Positions 53,092-61,673 of a stretch of DNA of 61,673 bases are shown here, piece after piece. This DNA comes from Gemmatimonadota bacterium (lineage in GTDB: Bacteria > Gemmatimonadota > Gemmatimonadetes > Gemmatimonadales > Gemmatimonadaceae), in the NCBI GenBank assembly GCA_021299375.1, contig JAJTGR010000047.1:1-61673 (forward strand). Reading direction: 5' to 3'. Under the pieces are notes generated by a model. It made no database searches and had not been told where the DNA came from. It worked only from the letters and a program-made list of their open reading frames with translations. The position numbers and the translations under genes were made by a program. Positions within the stretch are counted from its first letter, which is position 1; the number at the start of each line of letters is the position of its first letter.

Positions 53092-53885
53092 CCATGATCG
53101 ATGTGGGGCCGGAGACCATGGCGGCCCTCATGGCAGAAGGGACACGATCGCTGTCCCGCCTCCCGGATGAGCAGCTGGTCGACGACAAGACCGGACAGGG
53201 ATCGGCCGGCGCCATGCTGGTGGCGCTGACGCACGACCTGCGCTCGCCGCTGGGGTCCATGCTGTTGATGCTCGAGCAGCTACGATCGGGGGCCACGGGA
53301 CCACTGTCCCGGGAGCAGGAGCGGCAGCTGTCGCTGGTCTACAGCGCCGCGCTCACCATCACGGCGCTCACCAACGACGCGTTCGACCTGGCCTGCGGCC
53401 GGTGCGACCTGGCGGGCTTCCCGCCGGGTCCCTTCGATGTGGCCGACGTGCTGGACCAGGTGCGGGCCATGGTGCAGCCGATGGCCGAGGTGAAGGGAAT
53501 TCGCTTGCGGGTGGCGTGTGCGGTACACGGCCGCCGCCTTGGCCATCCCACGCTGCTGCAGCGTGTGCTGCTCAATCTCGTCACCAATGCGATCAAGTAC
53601 ACGGCGGCGGGCGCGGTGACCGTGGAAGTGCGCGAAACGGCGCCGGCGCAGGTCGGGTTCCAGGTGACCGATACCGGCGGCGGACTGCCGGCGGCAGTGC
53701 GGCGTATGCTGTGTGATGCCGGAGACCATGCGCCGCTGCTGGCAGGCACCACCTCGGGGCTTGGCCTTGCGCTGTGTGTGGCGCTGCTCGGGCGCTGCGA
53801 CAGTCGGCTGGCGTATGCGCCGGGAGCGTCGGGCGGATCGTGCTTGTCGTTCCACCTGCACCTTCCCTCCGCCCAACCGTCGTAA
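53088..53885 (+). CDS. Soluble histidine kinase without sensor domain
   Basis: 265 aa from GTG 53088, overlapping the regulator's stop (GTGA); ATG 53094 is an alternative. HisKA domain with phospho-His H49 in LTHDLRSPL, then HATPase domain with N-box NLVTNAIKYT, G1 box DTGGGLP and G2-like TSGLGLAL. There is no membrane helix, PAS or GAF domain before the H-box (only about 40 residues), so input must come from another protein or from contacts with the N-terminus. By position it is the partner of the sigma54 regulator. Shorter than PrsK kinases, which are large membrane proteins. Confidence 0.88.
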   Translation: MTMIDVGPETMAALMAEGTRSLSRLPDEQLVDDKTGQGSAGAMLVALTHDLRSPLGSMLLMLEQLRSGATGPLSREQERQLSLVYSAALTITALTNDAFDLACGRCDLAGFPPGPFDVADVLDQVRAMVQPMAEVKGIRLRVACAVHGRRLGHPTLLQRVLLNLVTNAIKYTAAGAVTVEVRETAPAQVGFQVTDTGGGLPAAVRRMLCDAGDHAPLLAGTTSGLGLALCVALLGRCDSRLAYAPGASGGSCLSFHLHLPSAQPS

Positions 53886-53890
53886 CACCC

Positions 53891-55288
53891 GTGCTGTTCA
53901 ACAGTATCGAGTTCCTCTTTGCCTTCCTGCCGATCGCCTATCTGGTGTTCTGGGGGCTCCCCAATGCCAAGGCGCGGTACGTGTGGCTGACAATCACGGG
54001 GTACGTGTTCTACGGCTGGTGGGATCCGCGCTTCGTGCTGCTCATGGCGTTCTCCACGCTCGTGAGCTACGTGGCCGGACTCGGCATCCTGCGGTCGCCG
54101 GTCGGCTCGCGCGCCCGCACGATGTATCTGGCCGTGCCCATCACGGTCGACCTCGCGCTGCTGGGCTTCTTCAAGTACACCAACTTTGCGCTCGACACCG
54201 TGCGGTCGGTGTCCACGGCAGCCGGTGCGCCCATCCCGGTGCCGCACCTCGACATCGTCCTGCCCATCGGCATTTCGTTCTACACGTTCCATACCATCAG
54301 CTACATGGTGGACGCGTACCGGGGCGTCATCACCCCCACGCGGAATCTGTGGGAGTTCTCCACGTACGTCTCGCTGTTCTCCCAGCTGGTGGCTGGCCCC
54401 ATCGTACGCTTCCGGCAGATCGAGGAGGACCTGGAGGAGATCGGCACCAGCAGCCGCACGCGCTGGCTCACGCGTGGCATCTCGTTCTTCTGCGTGGGGC
54501 TGGTGGAGAAGGTGCTCATGGCCGACACGCTGGCGGCGCTGGTGGACCCGTCGTTCGCCAACTGGCGCGCGCTCTCCACTTCCGGCGCCTGGCTTGCCGT
54601 GCTCGGGTACACCTTCCAGCTGCTGTTCGACTTCTCCGGCTACAGCACCATGGCCGTAGGGCTGGGTTACCTGTTCGGCATCCGCATTCCGCAGAACTTC
54701 AACTCGCCGTACAAGGCGCTCAACCCGTCGGATTTCTGGGAGCGCTGGCACATCTCGCTCTCCAGCTGCCTGCGCGACTACCTGTACATCCCGCTGGGGG
54801 GAAATCGGGGCGGCACGTGGAACACCTATCGCAACCTCATGCTCACCATGCTGTTCGGCGGGCTATGGCACGGCGCGTCGTGGACGTTCGTGTTCTGGGG
54901 CTTCTATCACGGCCTGCTGCTGTGCCTGTACCGCGTGTTCCGCACGTCGTGGGATCCGCTGCCGCGCGGGGTGCAGCAGTTCCTGATGTTCGGGTCGGCC
55001 ATGGTGGGGTGGGTGTTCTTCCGAGCCACGTCATTTACCGAGGCGCTGCACATCCTGCGCATCATGGTGGTCCCCACCAGCGGCAGCTGGTTCAGTGACA
55101 GCAATCTGGGCCTGGTGATGCTGGTCATGCTGATCGCGGCCTGGTGGAGCATGCGGGGCCCCAACGCGTTCGAGATGCGGCACGAGTGGACGCCCACGCG
55201 CATGGTGGGGTTGGCGGCGGCGTTCGGGGCCGGCCTGGCGCTGATCGTGACGGCGCGTCCGTCGCCCTTCCTGTACTTCCAGTTCTGA
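53891..55288 (+). CDS. MBOAT family O-acyltransferase (AlgI/DltB-like)
   Basis: 465 aa from GTG 53891, five bases after the kinase stop. Polytopic inner-membrane protein with about eleven hydrophobic segments. Family blocks: FLPIAYLVFWGL at the start, LGFFKYTNF, LPIGISFYTFHTISYMVDAYRG, QLVAGPIVRF, DFSGYSTMAVGLGYLFGIRIPQNFNSPY, DFWERWHISLS and the catalytic-His motif GGLWHGASWTFV. AlgI-type proteins carry acyl groups across the membrane for transfer to polysaccharide. The next gene encodes the SGNH partner, overlapping by one base, so this is an AlgI/AlgJ-like O-acylation pair. Confidence 0.93.
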   Translation: MLFNSIEFLFAFLPIAYLVFWGLPNAKARYVWLTITGYVFYGWWDPRFVLLMAFSTLVSYVAGLGILRSPVGSRARTMYLAVPITVDLALLGFFKYTNFALDTVRSVSTAAGAPIPVPHLDIVLPIGISFYTFHTISYMVDAYRGVITPTRNLWEFSTYVSLFSQLVAGPIVRFRQIEEDLEEIGTSSRTRWLTRGISFFCVGLVEKVLMADTLAALVDPSFANWRALSTSGAWLAVLGYTFQLLFDFSGYSTMAVGLGYLFGIRIPQNFNSPYKALNPSDFWERWHISLSSCLRDYLYIPLGGNRGGTWNTYRNLMLTMLFGGLWHGASWTFVFWGFYHGLLLCLYRVFRTSWDPLPRGVQQFLMFGSAMVGWVFFRATSFTEALHILRIMVVPTSGSWFSDSNLGLVMLVMLIAAWWSMRGPNAFEMRHEWTPTRMVGLAAAFGAGLALIVTARPSPFLYFQF

Positions 55289-56376
55289 TGGCCGGCCCGC
55301 TGCGGTCCCGCGCCGGCTGGGCGGCGGCAAGTGTGCTGGTGGGCGCGGCCGCGCTGGAGGGCACCGTACGTCTCGACGATTGGGCACAGTACGGGGTACC
55401 GGTCACCGCGCCGGCCGTCTCGCTTGGCGACCTGATTGTGCGGGATTCACTGGGGCTCCACGCCCGCGCGGGCGGGCAATTCCGGCAGTTCCGCATCAAC
55501 GCCGCTGGGTTCCGCGGCCCCGAGGTGGACCTCGCCGCCGGCGGGCAGGTGCGCATCGTCACCGCGGGTGCGTCGGAAACATTCGGGCTGTATGAGCCGG
55601 CCGGCAAGGAATGGCCGCGGCAGCTCGAGGACAGTCTGCGCGTGGCCTGTGGCGCGCACCGTGTGGTCGTGCTCAACGCGGCCTTCGCCGGGATGTCGCT
55701 CCCCACCGTCCGGCAGGACTACGAGCGCCGGCTGCGCCCGCTGCGGCCACAGGTGGTAGTGTACTACCCCACCCCCATGCAGTACCTGGAGAGCGCGGAG
55801 GTGCCCGTGGCAGCGGCTCCGGCCGCGGTGGCGACTCCGCTGCAGCCGTGGGGCTTCCGGGCGGGTCCTCGCTTCCGTGACGCGTTCAAGCGGGCCGTGC
55901 CGGCGCTGCTGCTCGACCTGCTGCGGCAACTCGACACCCGCCGCATGTTGGCTGCCGCGGGCGTGCAGGCCAAAGCGGTGCCCGAACTCGAGCGCCTCGA
56001 CGCCTTCGACCACGACCTGCGCCAACTGATGGGGAGCTACCGCGCCGGCGGCAGCACCCCCGTACTGGTGATTCACCGCCACCGGTTCCGTGATACCAGT
56101 TCGGTCGGCGCCCGGCGCCTGCTCCGGGCCTGGGAGCGATTTTATCCGCGCTACACGGCGGGGGCGCTGCTGGCCTTCGACGACAGCGCGGCGGCCCGGA
56201 TGCGCCGGATCGGTGTGGATTCGGGGCTGACCGTGCTGGACCCGCTGCCCGGACTCGAACCGGTACGTGACTCCGCTTTTGCCGACTTTTCGCACTTCAC
56301 GGCGCGTGGGTCGGCGGTGATGGCGGCGACTGTGGCACGGGCGGTGCAGCCGCTCGTGTGCCGCCCGCCACACTGA
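55288..56376 (+). CDS. SGNH-hydrolase-like acyltransferase partner of MBOAT
   Basis: 362 aa from ATG 55288, one base overlapping the MBOAT stop (TGATG). An N-terminal hydrophobic segment (WAAASVLVGAAALEG) anchors or exports it. The SGNH-type nucleophile motif is GASETFG (about residues 96-102, Ser of GxS), and near the C-terminus DFSHFTARGS provides the Asp and His of the triad (about 331-340). Asn/Gly oxyanion residues are less clear (NAAFAGMS). It probably acts in the periplasm, taking acyl groups brought by the MBOAT protein and transferring them to the exopolysaccharide. Confidence 0.85.
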   Translation: MAGPLRSRAGWAAASVLVGAAALEGTVRLDDWAQYGVPVTAPAVSLGDLIVRDSLGLHARAGGQFRQFRINAAGFRGPEVDLAAGGQVRIVTAGASETFGLYEPAGKEWPRQLEDSLRVACGAHRVVVLNAAFAGMSLPTVRQDYERRLRPLRPQVVVYYPTPMQYLESAEVPVAAAPAAVATPLQPWGFRAGPRFRDAFKRAVPALLLDLLRQLDTRRMLAAAGVQAKAVPELERLDAFDHDLRQLMGSYRAGGSTPVLVIHRHRFRDTSSVGARRLLRAWERFYPRYTAGALLAFDDSAAARMRRIGVDSGLTVLDPLPGLEPVRDSAFADFSHFTARGSAVMAATVARAVQPLVCRPPH

Positions 56377-56462
56377 TCGGCACCGCCGCTGCGCGCACGT
56401 CCTTAGGTTTCTCCGCATTCGTCCGGCAACACGCCCCTGCTTACCGTCTGCCTTCTGCCCCG

Positions 56463-57839
<1,377 letters not shown>

Positions 57840-57857
57840 GCTCGCGCAAGAGGCCCG

Positions 57858-59303
57858 TTGGTGGCCATCGCACCCGGTCGTCGCCCGGCGCGTGAACTGC
57901 TGCGGAGTACGGTCATCCGGGCACTTTCTCAGGCGCTGTCATGGGTCAGCACGCTGATTGTGGCGCGGGTGCTGATGCCCAGCGACTATGGCATCGCGAC
58001 CGCGGCCGCCATCTATATCGGGCTCCTCGGGTGGATGGCCGAGCTGGGCATCAGCGCCATTATCACCACGCACCGGAATCTGAGCGACCGTCAGATCGCG
58101 CAGATCGGTGGGCTTCTGCTGTATGTCGCCATTGGGGTGCAGCTGCTGGCTACGGTGTTTGCCCCGCTTGTCGCGTACGTGGTGAAGGTGCCGGAGGTTG
58201 CCGGCATCCTGCCGGTGCTGGGTGTGGCGACGGCCGCTTCCACCCTGGCGGCGCAGCCGCTTGGGCGGCTGCAGCGCGACCTGCAACTCTCCTCGATTGC
58301 CGGCATCGAACTCACGCGGGCCATGTTCGGTACGGCGGCGGTGCTTGCCATGGCGCTGGCCGGGCTCGGATACTGGGCCCTGGTGCTTGGCCAGACTGCC
58401 AGCACGCTGCTATTCACGGTGTTGCTGTATGCGCGTGCTGGCGTACGCCCGACCCGTCCGACACGCGAAACAGTTCACTTGCTGGCATCGACCAGCAGCA
58501 TCCTGCTGGCCTCCCGGCTGGCGTGGTACTTCCACAGCAACGTGGATAGCTTCTTCATCGCGCGCATGCTCGGGAGCAGCGCACTCGGTGTGTTCTCGTT
58601 CGCGCGCAACCTGACCCTGACACCGTTCGACCGCGTCTCGCAGATCCTGCTGTCCTCCGGAGCGAGCCTGTTCAGCAGCGCTCAGGAAGATGATCATCGA
58701 GTCCGCCATTACTATCTCACCATGATCGAGGTGCTGGCGCTGCTCCTGCTCCCCATGACGCTCGGGCTCGGGTTCGTCGCGCCGGAGCTGGTCGGCGTGC
58801 TGGTGGGCAGCAAGTGGAAGGAAGCGGCTCCACTGGTGCAGCTGATGTCCGTGGGCATGGTGGCGCGCGTTTTTGGACCGATCTCCGGGCAACTGTTGAT
58901 TGCGCGCCTTCGCCCCGGCCTCGAACTCCGTGCCAACCTCGCCACGGCGGTCATTCTGCCGCTGCTGCTGCTGGTGGGCCTACGCTGGGGGCTGATTGGC
59001 GTGGTCGCCGTGTGGTCAGCGACCTATCCGCTGTCGGCACTCTTCACGGCCAGTCTCGCCTGCCGCTCCATTGGCATTCCACTTCGCGCACCGCTAGGTC
59101 GCCTTGTGCGGCCACTGTTGTGTGCGTTGGGGATGCTGGGCGTTCTCTTCTGGCTATCCACGACGGGTTGGGCGAGGGCGCTCCCGGCCCCAATGCGCCT
59201 CGCGCTCTGGATTTCGGTGGGCGTCGCCAGCTACGCCGTCGGTGCCACGATCGCAATGCGCCCACTGCTCGAACGCCTGCTCAAGACGCTGCGCGCGCGA
59301 TGA
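57858..59303 (+). CDS. Wzx-type polysaccharide flippase (MOP superfamily)
   Basis: 481 aa from GTG 57858 after AAGAGG. About fourteen hydrophobic segments. The N-terminus RSTVIRALSQALSWVSTLIVARVLMPSDYGIATAAAIYIGLLGWMAELGISAIITTHRNLS is typical of the lipopolysaccharide/exopolysaccharide exporter (MOP, Polysacc_synt) family (ARVLxPxDYG). The middle contains SRLAWYFHSNVDSFFIARMLGSSALGVFSFARNLTLTP. It moves undecaprenyl-linked repeat units to the periplasmic face. The gene follows gltA by 18 bases and is convergent with the amidotransferase gene. Confidence 0.92.
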   Translation: MVAIAPGRRPARELLRSTVIRALSQALSWVSTLIVARVLMPSDYGIATAAAIYIGLLGWMAELGISAIITTHRNLSDRQIAQIGGLLLYVAIGVQLLATVFAPLVAYVVKVPEVAGILPVLGVATAASTLAAQPLGRLQRDLQLSSIAGIELTRAMFGTAAVLAMALAGLGYWALVLGQTASTLLFTVLLYARAGVRPTRPTRETVHLLASTSSILLASRLAWYFHSNVDSFFIARMLGSSALGVFSFARNLTLTPFDRVSQILLSSGASLFSSAQEDDHRVRHYYLTMIEVLALLLLPMTLGLGFVAPELVGVLVGSKWKEAAPLVQLMSVGMVARVFGPISGQLLIARLRPGLELRANLATAVILPLLLLVGLRWGLIGVVAVWSATYPLSALFTASLACRSIGIPLRAPLGRLVRPLLCALGMLGVLFWLSTTGWARALPAPMRLALWISVGVASYAVGATIAMRPLLERLLKTLRAR

Positions 59304-59390
59304 TGGGATGGCACGCGACGCATACGGCTTGGACCAAACGCCGCCCCAGAGGCCAGCCAGACCGAGAGAAGCGTGGAGGGCTTTCCCCGA

Positions 59391-61298
59391 TCAGGCCGCC
59401 GTGCACTCTACGGAAGGAGTTGCAGGATTGGGGGCGACCCGCGAGAGCTGGCGCAGCCACATGCCCAATTGCGCTACCCGAAACAGCTGTAGACCAACGT
59501 CGATTTCGCCACGCCGGTGGCGCGCGGCGTCGGCGACCACCGCCGGGATGTCCACCAACGTCGCAACCTCCGGGTGGTCGTGCAGCGATGCAATCACCCG
59601 GTCGGCAAGCGTCTCGCGAAACCACGAACGGTAGGGGTGCGCGAATCCCATCTTGTCCACTCGGTCGCGCACGACCGACGGGGCACGGTCGCGCATGGCA
59701 CGCCGCAGCAACCACTTGTTCCACGGTCCGGAAAGCAGCTCGTACTCAGGTACTGAGAAGGCAAGTTCCACAAGCCGAGAGTCAAGAAACGGGACCCGCG
59801 CCTCGACACCGTGCGCCATGGAATTCCGGTCATCGAGGCGGAGGTACATCGGCAAGGGGGCCTGAGCAATACTCGCTCGAAGCGCGGCGGTCAGTCCGAC
59901 CTCCGTGTGGCTCGACACCGGCGGCAGGTGCGCCATGACCTCGGGCAGGTACCATGCGGCACCGCGCCGCAGTCGCCGTTGCTGGAGGGCGTTGGCGACC
60001 TTCGAATACAGGGGGAGGACACGGTGCCATCGTAAACGCGAGGCTCGTCGCACTGACGTTGTTCGGCGCAGGGCGGCATCGCCGCCGTGCATGGCCGTGT
60101 ACGCGTCGATCTCACGGAATGCTTTATCCGATTGCCCGTCGTGGACGAGCTGGGCCCAGTAGTCGAGGAAGTAGGTCGAGTACCCGGCCAACGCCTCATC
60201 GGCGCCCTGTCCGCTCATGACCACCTTGATGCCACGCGCCCGAGCGGCGCCCATGATGTGCCAGCTGATCGCCGCCGCAAAGGTATGCACGGGCTCGTCG
60301 TGCATGGCGAGCAACTGCGGCAGGGTATCGAAGAGCTGTGTTGGTGTCACCTCCACCAGGTGCCGGGTAGCACCGGTCCACTCGAGGGTGGCCCGCACGT
60401 AGCGCGACTCGTCATGGTCGTCGCTGTTGTACGTGAAGGCCTCCAGCTGCGTTCCCGTCTGGCGCGCGAGCGCGCACGCAATCGCCGTGGAATCGAGCCC
60501 GCCAGACAGCGACACTGCGAGCGGGACATCTGCCCGCGCCTGCAGGCGCACGGCATCCTCGAACAGCGCGGCGTATTCCTCCGAGGCATCGGGCCGGGGG
60601 CGGCGCTCGATGGCATCGAGCGACCAGTAGGTCCACTGACGTGCCTGCCCGTCGAGGTGCAGCTCGAATGCCGTAGCGGGGGGCACTTCACGAATGCCTT
60701 CGTAGAAGGTGCGTCCGCGTGACGGGACCAGATCGAGCGTACCACTGGCGAGCCACTCGCTCACGCGCGACCAGTCGGGTGACCGACCAATGCCGAGCGT
60801 GAGGAGGGCCTTGATTTCCGATGCGTAGGCGAGGCCGCCCGGGTACTCCCCGACGTACAGCGGCTTGATGCCGAAGTGATCCCGCGAACCGAAGACCACC
60901 CCAGTGGTTTGGTCGTAGATCAGAAATGCCCACATGCCGTTCAACCGTCGCACACATTCCCGGCCCCACTGCATGTACGCTGTGAGCAGGACCTCCGTAT
61001 CACCGCTGGAGCGGAAACGATGCCCCATCGTTTCCAATTCCGAACGCAGCTCGCGGTAGTTGTAGATTTCGCCATTGAAGACCAGCACGTAGCGCCCGTC
61101 CTCCGAGCACATGGGCTGATGGCCAGCTGGCGACAGGTCGAGGATGGCGAGGCGGCGGAAGGCAAGCCCGACAGCGCCTTCGCACCAGAGCCCTGAATCA
61201 TCGGGGCCTCGGTGAACGATGGCGTCGCCCATTCGCGCGACCTGCTGAGGATCAACGTGCCTGGATTGGGTAGCAATGAGTGCCGCGAAACCGCACAT
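59391..61298 (-). CDS. asnB: Asparagine synthetase-like amidotransferase of the polysaccharide locus
   Basis: 635 aa from ATG 61298, chosen because Cys2 must be the N-terminal nucleophile (MCGFAALI). Glutaminase domain: HRGPDDSGLW, LAFRRLAILDLSPAGHQPM, FNGEIYNYRELRSEL, SSGDTEVLL. Synthetase domain: PP-loop SLSGGLDSTAIACAL, SGQGADEALAGYSTYF, and VEARVPFLDSRLVELAF. About 35% or less identical by eye to the AsnB at 39597, so not a recent duplicate. AsnB paralogues are common in exopolysaccharide clusters and are needed for floc formation in some bacteria; the role may be amidation of uronic acids rather than Asn supply. Confidence 0.9.
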   Translation of the reverse strand: MCGFAALIATQSRHVDPQQVARMGDAIVHRGPDDSGLWCEGAVGLAFRRLAILDLSPAGHQPMCSEDGRYVLVFNGEIYNYRELRSELETMGHRFRSSGDTEVLLTAYMQWGRECVRRLNGMWAFLIYDQTTGVVFGSRDHFGIKPLYVGEYPGGLAYASEIKALLTLGIGRSPDWSRVSEWLASGTLDLVPSRGRTFYEGIREVPPATAFELHLDGQARQWTYWSLDAIERRPRPDASEEYAALFEDAVRLQARADVPLAVSLSGGLDSTAIACALARQTGTQLEAFTYNSDDHDESRYVRATLEWTGATRHLVEVTPTQLFDTLPQLLAMHDEPVHTFAAAISWHIMGAARARGIKVVMSGQGADEALAGYSTYFLDYWAQLVHDGQSDKAFREIDAYTAMHGGDAALRRTTSVRRASRLRWHRVLPLYSKVANALQQRRLRRGAAWYLPEVMAHLPPVSSHTEVGLTAALRASIAQAPLPMYLRLDDRNSMAHGVEARVPFLDSRLVELAFSVPEYELLSGPWNKWLLRRAMRDRAPSVVRDRVDKMGFAHPYRSWFRETLADRVIASLHDHPEVATLVDIPAVVADAARHRRGEIDVGLQLFRVAQLGMWLRQLSRVAPNPATPSVECTAA

Positions 61299-61673
61299 GG
61301 AGAGGTGTCTTGGGAAACCCGCACTCTGCGATGGCGCGGCGATTTGGCGAACCACCGCAAGGCCCACGTTCACGGTAGGGTAAGCCGAAAGTGGTGGATT
61401 GCAAGTAAAGCAGCCTCCGTGGTTTAATCGGGCTCCCGGGGTCGATCTTGTTCACCCAGCGATTGTTACCTCGGCCGTTAAACACGTGCCATTCTAGTAC
61501 TACGAGGTTAAGTAAGGATGAGTCATCCCACAGCCGTCGACACGTCGGACACCACGCGCCCCAGCGAATCAGGAGGGCTTGGAGCTGTCGGCGGATCGCC
61601 GGGAGGGTGACGCGCGGCGTTTTTTTCTGCGTAGCCCCTCGAGCACCAGAAACGCGTACGCCATCGAGGCGAG
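61299..61673. other. Unassigned end of window
   Basis: 375 bases with lower GC between 61380 and 61540, probably the promoter region of the minus-strand amidotransferase gene. A minus-strand TTGCA near 61413 has a GG element 11 bases away, one too far for sigma54. A 30-codon frame from ATG 61519 and an uncompleted plus-strand frame after it are not recognisable. A T7 run is at 61620. Confidence 0.4.

Overview
The window is GC-rich, densely coding DNA from a Gram-negative-type bacterium. Lipoproteins with lipoboxes, a Tat signal, PEP-CTERM sorting tails, a Wzx/Wzc-type exopolysaccharide locus and a bifunctional homocysteine methyltransferase/MTHFR beside MetH together suggest a Gemmatimonadota (Gemmatimonas-like) chromosome. 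That assignment is an inference from protein style, not from a marker gene. No rRNA, tRNA, CRISPR array, transposase or phage gene was recognised.

Layout. 0-5 kb: cobalamin adenosyltransferase, aroB, a PEP-CTERM protein, a 1-kb gene-free stretch, an RpoD-family sigma factor behind a clear sigma70-type promoter, and a lone receiver protein. 5-13 kb: glycolate oxidase glcDEF, a Tat-exported M24 peptidase, a HAD-like protein lacking its nucleophile, and ygfZ. This stretch is riddled with short tandem repeats built on the core GGCGCGAGC/GCTCGCGCC. 13-24 kb: a small lipoprotein, a MoxR/Mg-chelatase-like AAA+ ATPase, a four-gene minus-strand operon in which every junction is a 4-bp overlap (Ig-like lipoprotein with cohesin-like end, small cohesin-like lipoprotein, TIG lipoprotein, BNR-repeat protein with C-terminal dockerin), an MFS exporter, and the VWA protein that normally partners the MoxR ATPase. 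24-34 kb: polysaccharide genes (sugar-phosphate transferase, wecC, wecB, acyltransferase), then a decaying patch: a glycosyltransferase broken by a frameshift, an FkbM methyltransferase, and a PQQ-dehydrogenase broken by an in-frame TGA. 34-41 kb: head-to-head methionine genes (bifunctional HMT/MTHFR and metH) and an asparagine synthetase. 41-47 kb: a giant repeat-bearing metalloprotease lipoprotein and a second PEP-CTERM protein with a near-perfect sigma54 promoter. 48-61 kb: BY-kinase/Wzz protein and polysaccharide export protein, divergent from a sigma54-dependent response regulator, a sensorless histidine kinase, and an MBOAT plus SGNH acylation pair; then citrate synthase, a Wzx-type flippase and another asparagine synthetase.

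How it fits together. The 24-30 kb and 47-61 kb blocks look like an exopolysaccharide system: UDP-sugar supply (WecB/WecC), initiation on undecaprenyl phosphate, flipping, length control and export, O-acylation, and AsnB-type amidation. PEP-CTERM proteins are the expected cargo of such loci. The sigma54 promoter in front of the PEP-CTERM gene, 4.5 kb from a sigma54 activator, suggests the activator controls the matrix genes, as PrsK/PrsR-RpoN does in floc-forming bacteria.

The two least expected signals are the putative cohesin/dockerin surface operon (15.4-20.9 kb) and the dispersed GGCGCGAGC repeats. Their period is 14 bp in non-coding DNA but 15 or 12 bp inside genes.
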